From JANMJD01 sp031371195 (lineage in GTDB: Bacteria; Actinomycetota; Acidimicrobiia; Acidimicrobiales; Ilumatobacteraceae), in contig JANMJD010000287.1 of NCBI GenBank assembly GCA_031371195.1, positions 1 to 23,139 of the forward strand: a stretch of 23,139 nt of DNA, written 5' to 3'. Positions 16,489 to 23,139 of the stretch are shown piece by piece. The first letter of the stretch is position 1, and each line of letters begins with the position of its first letter. The notes beneath the pieces are model-generated. The model did no database searches and was not told the DNA's origin. It saw only the letters and a list, made by a program, of their open reading frames with translations. The position numbers and the translations under genes are program-made.

Positions 16489-17501
16489 CGACGCACCGCG
16501 TCGGCATCATCGGCACCGGAGTGATCGCCCACACCCATCTGAGGGGATACCGGGTGGCCGGCGTCGAGGTGGCCGCCCTGTGCGACAACAATCCGGCGAC
16601 CCTGGCGTTGCGACAGCAGGAATGGGCGATCCCGACCGGGTACACGGACTACCACGAGTTGCTCGCCGACCCCACGATCGACGCCGTCTCGATCTGCACG
16701 CCGAACGCCTCGCACCACCCGATCACGCTCGACGCGGCGGCGGCCGGCAAGCACGTCCTGTGCGAGAAGCCCGTCTCGCTCGACCTCGGCCGGGCGCAGG
16801 AGATGATCGATGCCTGCGCCGCCGCTGGTGTCGTCTACCTGGTCGGACACCACCTGCGGTCGTGGAACGCCGCCGCACGGGCGCACACGATGATCGAGCG
16901 CGGCGATATCGGGCGGATCACCTCGGCGCGGTTCCGCCAAGCCCATGACTGGGGCGGTTCACCAACGGTACGCGGCGTCTTCGGCTCCAAGGCCCAGTCG
17001 GGTGGTGGCACGCTGCTCGACAACGGTTGCCACCTGTTCGACCTCGCCCGCTACCTGTGCGGCGATGTCGCCGACGTCTTCGCCCGCACCGGCACACTCA
17101 AGTACGACATTGAGGTCGAGGACACGGCGATCTCCGTGCTCGGCTACACCTCCGGTGCGCTCGGCCATGTCGAGGTGGCGTGGACGGCAACCGGTTGGCA
17201 CGAGGGGTTCTGGATCCACGGCACCGAGGGCTCGATCGAGGTCGACAGCCGTGTCGGGGAGAACGTCCTGATTCATCGGTTCCGGTCCTCACCACGCGGC
17301 GACTGGGTGGCGACCGATACGGCCCGCTACGAACTTCAAGGGTTGGACGCCCACTCCCAGCACATCGTCAACTTCCTCGCCGCCATCGACGGCACCCGCG
17401 ACGTGGTCTGCACGGGCGCCGACGGACTCGAGGCCGTGCGGCTGGTGCTCGCCTCGTACGACAGCGCCGCGTCCGGCGCCCCCGTCGTTCTACCCCGCTG
17501 A
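16485..17501 (+). CDS. Gfo/Idh/MocA-family oxidoreductase 1 (ThuB-like by position)
   Basis: This 338-residue protein starts at GTG 16485, overlapping the ThuA stop (GTGA). Rossmann motif GTGVIA spans 10-15, with CEKP at 93-96 (catalytic Lys K95) and GGGTLLDNGCHLFDLARYL, the conserved Asp-x-Gly-x-His segment. All key positions are present, so it is likely an active NAD(P)-dependent sugar or polyol dehydrogenase. Coupling with ThuA suggests oxidation of a sugar or glycoside, by analogy with ThuB. It ends 18 bp before the convergent stop of the second Gfo/Idh/MocA gene. Confidence 0.92.
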   Translation: MTTHRVGIIGTGVIAHTHLRGYRVAGVEVAALCDNNPATLALRQQEWAIPTGYTDYHELLADPTIDAVSICTPNASHHPITLDAAAAGKHVLCEKPVSLDLGRAQEMIDACAAAGVVYLVGHHLRSWNAAARAHTMIERGDIGRITSARFRQAHDWGGSPTVRGVFGSKAQSGGGTLLDNGCHLFDLARYLCGDVADVFARTGTLKYDIEVEDTAISVLGYTSGALGHVEVAWTATGWHEGFWIHGTEGSIEVDSRVGENVLIHRFRSSPRGDWVATDTARYELQGLDAHSQHIVNFLAAIDGTRDVVCTGADGLEAVRLVLASYDSAASGAPVVLPR

Positions 17502-17519
17502 CCATGCTCCGGGCGCGGC

Positions 17520-18761
17520 CTACAGCAGTTGCGTGGCGCCCTCGCCGCGCTGGATCGCCGGCACGTAGGTCTCCAGGTGGGCAAGCGTGGCCGCGTCGGT
17601 GAGGTCGACGACGCGGCCTTCCTCGGCCGAGAGGTACGCCGCCATGGTCAGGCGGACGATCTCGACGCCGTAGTCGAAGTCGAGCAGCGCGCTCGTTCCC
17701 TCACGGAAGGCACGGGCGGCATCGATGTTCTCGTCGGTGTAGCCGTACAGATCGGCCTCGTTCGGCTGGATCGCCAGCAGACCACGCGACGCCGTGGCCT
17801 TCTCGAGGGCCAGTTCGGAGTCGGCGACACCATCGGCCGCGGCGTCGCCGATGAAGACCTCGAGCGGTGATCGCAGGCTGTTGGCCTCGAGCGCGTAGCC
17901 CGGTCCGATCCCGTCGACCAGGAGGCGCAATCCCTGCTTGTCGTACATCCACGAGACGGTGAACTGCGCCTTGGAGCGCTGCCCGGTCTCGGGATCGGCG
18001 TATGTCACCGTGCCGGTGGCGAAGTCTTCGGCGGGAGTCGCGGCGTAGTCGACTCCGTGCTGCTCGAGCAGCTGAGCCCGCCAACGCGGCTGGCCCCACT
18101 TCAGCAAGGCGACGTCGGCGGACACGGACTGGGGAACGAGATGGAGCGGCGATCTACCTGCCGGGGTCAGCAGATACCAGCCGACCGCCAGGCAATGACA
18201 GCCCATGTCGGAGAGGACTCCCCCACCCTGTTGGGTCGGGTCCCAGAACCAGCCGTTGTGCGGACCGGCATGCTCCTCGCCGGAGCGGGCGAGGGTGAGC
18301 GGACCCATCGTCGCCTCGACGCCGGCGAGTTGCGCCCGAGCCTGCTGAAGCATCTTCATGTGGATCTGGTTCTCGAAATATGCCGTCGGCACCCCGATCT
18401 GCGCGGCGAGTTCGGCGACCCGGCGGGCCTCGGCGAGATTTCGACCCAACGGCTTCTCGCAGATCAAGCCCCGCAGCTGCGCCCCGTCGGCGACCGCTGC
18501 GGCGATCTGCTCCATCGTGTCGATCCGGCTGAAGTTGGGGTTGTACAGGGCGATGACGTCGACGTGGTGGGCCATCTCACGCACGCTGTCGTACACCACG
18601 GCGGGTCCGAGATCGCGCTCGTGGACCGACGCGGCCAGTTCGTGGGGTGGCGTTCGCGAGGTCAGTCCGGCGACTTCGATCCCGCGGACCTGCTCCAGCG
18701 CCCGTAGGTGGAATTGAGTGATGAAGCCGCCGCCGACCAGGCCGTATCGCAGGGTGTCCAT
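17520..18761 (-). CDS. Gfo/Idh/MocA-family oxidoreductase 2
   Basis: This 413-residue protein is longer than its two neighbours of the same family. It has the NAD(P) motif GLVGGGFI (7-14), ICEKPLG with the catalytic Lys, and GGGVLSDMGCHCLAVGWYL. The ATG at 18761 follows GGAG with a 7-9 nt gap; an upstream extension in the same frame is Arg-rich and unlike the family. It lies 44 nt downstream of Gfo/Idh/MocA-3 on the same strand and is probably the last gene of that operon. An activity on sugars, inositols or related compounds is likely; substrate unknown. Confidence 0.92.
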   Translation of the reverse strand: MDTLRYGLVGGGFITQFHLRALEQVRGIEVAGLTSRTPPHELAASVHERDLGPAVVYDSVREMAHHVDVIALYNPNFSRIDTMEQIAAAVADGAQLRGLICEKPLGRNLAEARRVAELAAQIGVPTAYFENQIHMKMLQQARAQLAGVEATMGPLTLARSGEEHAGPHNGWFWDPTQQGGGVLSDMGCHCLAVGWYLLTPAGRSPLHLVPQSVSADVALLKWGQPRWRAQLLEQHGVDYAATPAEDFATGTVTYADPETGQRSKAQFTVSWMYDKQGLRLLVDGIGPGYALEANSLRSPLEVFIGDAAADGVADSELALEKATASRGLLAIQPNEADLYGYTDENIDAARAFREGTSALLDFDYGVEIVRLTMAAYLSAEEGRVVDLTDAATLAHLETYVPAIQRGEGATQLL

Positions 18762-18805
18762 ATGAATTGCTCCAGGTGTTCGCAAGTCCGCAGACCGGCT
18801 GCGGA

Positions 18806-19918
18806 TCAGTCGTCGAAGGTGTTTGTGTCCAGGCCGAAGCGCATCGGCGCCGGACGCTCGCAAGTGGTCGTCAGGTCGAGCCGGCGACCCTCATCGGACG
18901 ATCTGATGGCGCTCGTCATCAGCTCCAACACGTGGAGGGCCAGTTCGCCCGAGGCCCGGTGCGGTCGTCCGGCGGCGGTCGCCGAGAGCATGTCGGCGAG
19001 GCCGATGCCGCGTTGTTGAGGGATGTTCACCTTGGGCAGCGGCACTTCGCGCCACTCCCCGCCAAGCACGCCGCGGATCGTCACGGAACCACCGAAGAAG
19101 TTGGGATCGGGCACCGAGAGGGTCGCATCGCTGCCGTAGATCTCGATGTTCGCCAGCCGACTCGCCTTGACATCGAAGCTGGTCACCAGCGTCGCCGAGG
19201 CTCCCGAAGCGAAGTCGATGAGGCTCGATACGTGGGTCGGCACCGTGGCCGTCACCACACCACCCACCCGCCCCTTGGCGTGGATCACCCGGTCGGCAAC
19301 GCCGATCTTGGCCGACCCGGCAATCGAGGTCGCCGGGCCGAGCAGGGCGGTCAGGGCGGTCAGGTAGTACGGCCCCATGTCGAACAACGGCCCCGCGCCC
19401 GGCCCGTAGAAGATCTCGGGATTCGGGTGCCACCACTCCGGCCCGAACCCCAGGAAGAAGGCGTTGGCCGCCAGCGGCTCACCGATCGCCCCGCGGTCGA
19501 TCGCCGCCCGGGCGGCCTGCAGCCCGGCCCCCATGAACGTGTCGGGGGCGCAGCCCAGCCGCAGCCCGCGTGCATCGGCCAAGTCGACGAGCGCTCGGCC
19601 TTCGACGAAATCGGTCCCGAGGGGCTTCTCGCTGAACACCGCCCTGCCGGCTTCCAAGAGCTGCCGCGACACCGCCGTGTGGGCCTGCGCCGGGGTGAGA
19701 TTGACCACCGCCTCGATCGTGTCGTCGACGAGCAGTTCGTCGAACGTCATCGCCCGTCCGCCGTGGCGTTCGGCGAAGGCGGCGGCACGCTCGGGGATGC
19801 CGTCGACGAAGGCGGCTACGTCGACCCAGCCGAGTTCCTTGAGGGTGTTGACGTAGACCGGCGCGATGTTTCCGCAGCCGAGGATGGCGATTCGACTGAC
19901 CCGAGGGGTGCTCGTCAT
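18806..19918 (-). CDS. Gfo/Idh/MocA-family oxidoreductase 3, with altered active-site His
   Basis: This 370-residue protein has the Rossmann motif LGCGNIA (13-19) and SEKPLG with the catalytic Lys. The usual Asp-x-Gly-x-His segment reads FDMGPYYLTALTALLGP, with Tyr where His is expected; some family subgroups share this. It may be an active dehydrogenase with a changed mechanism or substrate range. The ATG at 19918 overlaps the stop of the upstream isomerase by one base (TGATG), so the two are translationally coupled. An in-frame start 35 codons upstream lies inside that gene and is unlikely. Confidence 0.92.
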   Translation of the reverse strand: MTSTPRVSRIAILGCGNIAPVYVNTLKELGWVDVAAFVDGIPERAAAFAERHGGRAMTFDELLVDDTIEAVVNLTPAQAHTAVSRQLLEAGRAVFSEKPLGTDFVEGRALVDLADARGLRLGCAPDTFMGAGLQAARAAIDRGAIGEPLAANAFFLGFGPEWWHPNPEIFYGPGAGPLFDMGPYYLTALTALLGPATSIAGSAKIGVADRVIHAKGRVGGVVTATVPTHVSSLIDFASGASATLVTSFDVKASRLANIEIYGSDATLSVPDPNFFGGSVTIRGVLGGEWREVPLPKVNIPQQRGIGLADMLSATAAGRPHRASGELALHVLELMTSAIRSSDEGRRLDLTTTCERPAPMRFGLDTNTFDD

Positions 19919-20688
19919 CAGTCGTGGCCCCGCGACAGGCCGTGACCGACGAGGTACTCGTGGCTGTCGGCTATGGCCGTGAACATGTCGGTGTTGCACC
20001 GATCCAACTCGACGATGTGCCACTGGGCTGTCGGCGCTCCGCCCAGGATTCCCGCGATGTCGAGCGTGCCGGACCCGACCGCGACCATGGCGACGGCCGG
20101 GTCGTCGGCCGGACCGTCCTTCACGTGCAACAGGCGCAACCGGTCACCGAGATCGGCGATCACCTGGCTCGGCTCGACGCCACCGACCGTGGCCCAGTAG
20201 ACGTCGAGTTCGGCGAAAATATCGGAGCTGAGCTGGTCGAAGAAGATGTCCCAACCCCGACGGCCGTCGAACGTGTTCTGAAACTCCCACCAGTGGTTGT
20301 GGTAGCCGAGCGACACGCCACGGCTACGGGCGATGTCGTTGGCGACGTTGAGCGCCTCGGCACAACGGGCGATCTCGTCGGTGTCGGTGAAGACCGCCGG
20401 GGGGAGGAATGCCTGCACGGCGGTGTCACAGCCGACGGCTTGGATGTCGTCGAGCGCGGCGTTGAATGCGTCGGGTGACACGTCACCGAGATGGGCGCTC
20501 GACACGACCAGGCCCGCCTCGGCGATCACCGAGTTGAATTCGACAACCGACAGACCGTGGAATCCGGCAAGCTCGACTCCGACGAAGCCGATCTCGCCGA
20601 GCCGCCGCAGAACACCGGGGAAGTCGGTAGCGGCCTGCTCGCGCAGCGAGTACAGCTGCACCGAGATGGGCGCGGCGGGTGCAGGCAT
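19918..20688 (-). CDS. Sugar phosphate isomerase/epimerase-like TIM-barrel protein
   Basis: This 256-residue protein belongs to the AP-endonuclease-2/xylose-isomerase-like TIM-barrel group. Evidence is the opening ISVQLYSLREQAATDFPGVL, then GFVGVELAGFHGL, LGYHNHWWEF, AELDVYWATVGG and LRLLHVKDG, which carry the conserved metal-binding Glu, His and Asp residues. Members isomerise or epimerise sugars or split and rearrange keto-sugars. The ATG at 20688 follows AGGAG at eight nt. It is the first gene of an operon with Gfo/Idh/MocA-3 and -2, a pairing often seen in inositol and keto-sugar catabolism. Specificity cannot be read from the sequence. Confidence 0.9.
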   Translation of the reverse strand: MPAPAAPISVQLYSLREQAATDFPGVLRRLGEIGFVGVELAGFHGLSVVEFNSVIAEAGLVVSSAHLGDVSPDAFNAALDDIQAVGCDTAVQAFLPPAVFTDTDEIARCAEALNVANDIARSRGVSLGYHNHWWEFQNTFDGRRGWDIFFDQLSSDIFAELDVYWATVGGVEPSQVIADLGDRLRLLHVKDGPADDPAVAMVAVGSGTLDIAGILGGAPTAQWHIVELDRCNTDMFTAIADSHEYLVGHGLSRGHD

Positions 20689-20851
20689 CGCGGTTTCTCC
20701 TTGGTCGTCATGACACGTCGGTCCGTGTGCCGTACGAGTATCGCGTCCCGCTCCGGTGGATGCGAAGACTGCCGCCGGACGCCCGGTTCTTGGTACAAGT
20801 GTGCCGGAAACCGCGGACTAGTCTGGCCGCTCCCAAACCCGGAGGTCGTTG
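20689..20851. promoter_or_regulatory. Divergent intergenic region, isomerase operon versus dimethylglycine-dehydrogenase-like gene
   Basis: This 163-bp gap must carry promoters for both directions. TTGGTA (20790-20795) and TAGTCT (20819-20824) resemble promoter hexamers on the plus strand, but their 23-bp spacing is too long to trust. GGAGG at 20841-20845 is the ribosome binding site of the flavoprotein and sets its GTG start at 20852. Confidence 0.4.
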
Positions 20852-23139
20852 GTGAAATCGCAAGCGCAGGTCGTCGTCGTCGGTGGAGGCGTGGTCGGGG
20901 CGAGCGTGCTCTATCACCTCACCAAGATGGGGTGGACCGACGTCGTGCTGTTGGAGCGCAAGCAGCTCACCGCGGGCTCCACCTGGCACGCCGCCGGCGG
21001 CATGCACACCCTGAACGGTGACCCGAACGTCGCCCGCCTGCAGCAGTACACGGTCAACCTGTACCGCGAGATCGAGGCCGAGTCGGGGCAGAACTGCGGT
21101 ATCCACCTGCCCGGCGGCATCCAACTGGCCGACACGCCCGAGCGACTCGACTGGCTGCGTATGGCTCAGGCCCGCGGGCGGTACCTGGGCATGCATATGG
21201 AGATGATCTCCATGAAGGAGGCCAAAGAGCTCAATCCGCTGCTCGAGGAGAAGTTCTTCGTCGGCGCCCTCTTCGACGAGGACGAGGGCTCGGTCGACCC
21301 GTATGGCGTCACCCACGCCTACGCCATCTGCGCCCGCAACCGGGGTGCCGAGGTGTACCTCGATACCTGGGTGACCGGCCTGTCTCAACGCCCCGATGGC
21401 ACCTGGGACGTGCAGACCGACCGCGACGGTCAGGTGATCCACGCCGAACACGTCGTCAACTGCGGCGGCCTGTGGGCCCGCGAGGTCGGCCGGATGGCCG
21501 GTCTGGAACTACCGGTGCTGGCCATGGAGCACCACTATCTGATGACCGAGCCGATGCCGGAGGTGATCGAGTACAACGCCACCAACGGCCGTGAACTCCC
21601 CCACATGATCGACTTCGCCGGTGAGATCTACGCTCGCCAGGAGGGCCAATCGATCCTGCTCGGCACCTATGAGCAGGACAATCGGCCCTGGTCACCGCAT
21701 GAGACCCCCTGGGACTTCGTGTTCCAACTCCTCGACCACGATCTCGACCGCATCGCCCCCGAGTTGGAGCGGGCCTTCGCCCACTTCCCCGCCATCGGGC
21801 GCGCCGGCATCCAGAAGTTCGTCAACGGGCCGTTCACCTTCTCGCCCGACGGTAACCCGCTGGTCGGGCCGATCAAGGGCATGCGCGGCATGTGGTCGGC
21901 CTGTGCAGTGATGGCCGGGCTGTCGCAGGGGGGCGGCGTCGGGTTGTCGCTCGCCAACTGGATGGTCGACGGCGACCCGGGGGCCGACATCTGGGCGATG
22001 GATGTCGCCCGGTACGGCGACTTCGCCACGCTCGGGTACACGAACGCCAAGGTGCGCGAGAACTACTCGCGCCGCTTCCGGATCACCTTCCCGAACGAGG
22101 AACTGCAGGCCGCCCGCCCTCTGCATACCACCCCGATCTACGACCGCCTGACATCGCACAATGCGGTCTGGGGAGCGGGCTTCGGCCTGGAGCACCCGTT
22201 GTGGTTCCAGCGGCCCGGCGAAGACCCGCACGAGGACGTCACCTTCCACCGCTCCAACGCCTTCCCGGTCGTGGCCGAGGAATCGCGCGCCGTGCGAGAG
22301 CGCGTCGGCTTCTCCGAGGCCTCCAACTTCGCCAAGTACCGGGTGTCGGGCGAGGGCGCCGCCGAGTGGCTGCAGGGCCTGTTCACCAACTCGCTCCCCC
22401 GCATCGGACGCACCGTACTGACGGCGATGCTCAACCCGCAGGGCCGCATCGAGGGCGAATTCTCGGTGTCGCGGGTCGGTGACGACGAGTTCTTCCTGTT
22501 CGGCTCGCAGGCCGCCGAGGTCCACCACCCCCGATGGTTCCTGGCCCATCTCCCGGTGGATTCCCCGATCCGCTTCGAGGTACTGGCACTGTCGATGGTC
22601 GGCCTGACCGTCGCCGGTCCACTGGCCCGCGAAGTGCTCCAGCCGCTGACGCGTACGTCGCTGGCCAACAAGGACTTCCCGTTCATGGCGTTCCGCAAGA
22701 TCGATATCGGCATGGCGACCGTCTGGCTGTCGCGGATGACCTATACCGGAGATCTCGGCTACGAGATCTGGTGCGCGCCCGAGTATCAGCGCTACCTGTT
22801 CGATCTGATCTGGGAGGCCGGCAAGCCCCACGGCATGGCGCTGTTCGGCTTCCGGGCGTTGATCACGATGCGCCTCGAGAAGAACTTCGGTACCTGGTTC
22901 CGCGAGTACCGGCCGATCTACACCCCCCTCGAGGCAGGCATGGATCGTGTCCTGAAGTTCGATCACCCGTTCATTGGCCGGGAGGCGGTCGAGGCCGAGA
23001 TGGCCAACGGTGGCCCGAAGCGCAAGCTGATGATGTTCGTCGTCGAGCCCGATCCCGACGACCCTGCCGATGTGATCGGTGACGAACCTGTGTGGCACTG
23101 CGGACCCGATGAGGAGCGGGTCGTCGGATGGATCACCAG
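20852..23139 (+). CDS. Dimethylglycine/sarcosine dehydrogenase-like FAD protein (3' truncated)
   Basis: The frame is open from GTG 20852 to the window edge, giving 762 residues without a stop, a little short of the usual 800-860. It has dinucleotide motif GGGVVG (11-16) and TAGSTWHAAGG with H46, the position that holds covalent FAD in dimethylglycine dehydrogenase. The FAD-domain end reads FTFSPDGNPLVGPIKG (about 330). A linker follows from about 375, then a GcvT-like folate-binding domain from about 470 (SNFAKYRVSGEGAAEWLQGL, MTYTGDLGYEIW). Such enzymes oxidatively demethylate dimethylglycine or sarcosine and pass the methyl carbon to tetrahydrofolate. The exact substrate is not fixed by sequence. 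It may use the product of the MttB-like enzyme upstream (inference). Confidence 0.92.
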   Translation, partial: MKSQAQVVVVGGGVVGASVLYHLTKMGWTDVVLLERKQLTAGSTWHAAGGMHTLNGDPNVARLQQYTVNLYREIEAESGQNCGIHLPGGIQLADTPERLDWLRMAQARGRYLGMHMEMISMKEAKELNPLLEEKFFVGALFDEDEGSVDPYGVTHAYAICARNRGAEVYLDTWVTGLSQRPDGTWDVQTDRDGQVIHAEHVVNCGGLWAREVGRMAGLELPVLAMEHHYLMTEPMPEVIEYNATNGRELPHMIDFAGEIYARQEGQSILLGTYEQDNRPWSPHETPWDFVFQLLDHDLDRIAPELERAFAHFPAIGRAGIQKFVNGPFTFSPDGNPLVGPIKGMRGMWSACAVMAGLSQGGGVGLSLANWMVDGDPGADIWAMDVARYGDFATLGYTNAKVRENYSRRFRITFPNEELQAARPLHTTPIYDRLTSHNAVWGAGFGLEHPLWFQRPGEDPHEDVTFHRSNAFPVVAEESRAVRERVGFSEASNFAKYRVSGEGAAEWLQGLFTNSLPRIGRTVLTAMLNPQGRIEGEFSVSRVGDDEFFLFGSQAAEVHHPRWFLAHLPVDSPIRFEVLALSMVGLTVAGPLAREVLQPLTRTSLANKDFPFMAFRKIDIGMATVWLSRMTYTGDLGYEIWCAPEYQRYLFDLIWEAGKPHGMALFGFRALITMRLEKNFGTWFREYRPIYTPLEAGMDRVLKFDHPFIGREAVEAEMANGGPKRKLMMFVVEPDPDDPADVIGDEPVWHCGPDEERVVGWIT

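Noticed and set aside
18767..19945. Plus-strand open frame across the Gfo/Idh/MocA-3 gene
   Set aside because: It is Arg/Gly/His-rich with no motifs, while the opposite strand encodes a full Rossmann oxidoreductase.
20790..20824. TTGGTA...TAGTCT as a promoter for the dimethylglycine-dehydrogenase-like gene
   Set aside because: The 23-bp spacing is well outside the usual 16-18 bp, and both hexamers are weak matches.
1..23139. tRNA genes, rRNA, CRISPR arrays, insertion sequences or phage attachment sites
   Set aside because: By eye I found no cloverleaf in the gaps, no regularly spaced repeats, no transposase or integrase and no terminal inverted repeats. A tRNA search program would be needed to exclude a weak candidate.

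Overview
This is a GC-rich bacterial window with strongly GC-biased third codon positions, several GTG starts and many 1-4 nt gene overlaps. Together with the families present (MttB-like methyltransferase, dimethylglycine-dehydrogenase-like flavoprotein, three Gfo/Idh/MocA oxidoreductases, ThuA, NarL-type two-component genes), this suggests an actinobacterium, perhaps of the Acidimicrobiia. That placement is inference from gene content, not a phylogenetic result. No tRNA, rRNA, CRISPR array, transposase or phage gene was found.

Layout. Positions 1-123 hold the 3' end of an unidentified + strand gene, followed 23 nt later by a 1233-residue protein of unknown function (147-3848). Its N-terminal half looks like a beta-propeller and its C-terminal half is helical and hydrophobic. 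A hairpin-rich gap leads to a full-length non-pyrrolysine MttB-family methyltransferase (4015-5571). From 5.6 to 10.2 kb the sequence is a mix of intact and decayed genes: a methyltransferase remnant with its middle missing (5652-5866); a translationally coupled pair of a 109-aa protein and an M14 zinc carboxypeptidase without a visible signal peptide (7696 down to 5880); a possible C-terminal gene scrap (about 7771-7851); an intact NarL/FixJ response regulator (7848-8519); and its partner sensor kinase, which is broken (8516-10236). Divergent from the kinase is an ABC exporter-type pair, a LolD/MacB-like ATPase and an 836-aa FtsX/MacB-type permease (10402-13716). A palindrome lies between the permease and the convergent catabolic genes.

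From 13.8 kb to the end is a catabolic block in four transcription units: acetamidase/formamidase then SDR oxidoreductase (- strand); ThuA-like protein then Gfo/Idh/MocA-1 (+ strand, 4-nt overlap); TIM-barrel sugar isomerase then Gfo/Idh/MocA-3 then Gfo/Idh/MocA-2 (- strand, 1-nt overlap and a 44-nt gap); and a dimethylglycine/sarcosine-dehydrogenase-like flavoprotein that runs off the right edge.

Two themes stand out. ThuA, three Gfo/Idh/MocA enzymes and a sugar isomerase resemble oxidative (3-keto) sugar or glycoside catabolism, although no transporter or glycosidase is present here. The MttB-like enzyme, the dimethylglycine-dehydrogenase-like enzyme and an amidase suggest use of N-methylated compounds such as betaines, although no corrinoid protein or reactivase is present here. 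The least explained item is the 1233-aa protein, whose architecture would fit a secreted or delivered membrane-active protein; this is a hypothesis only.
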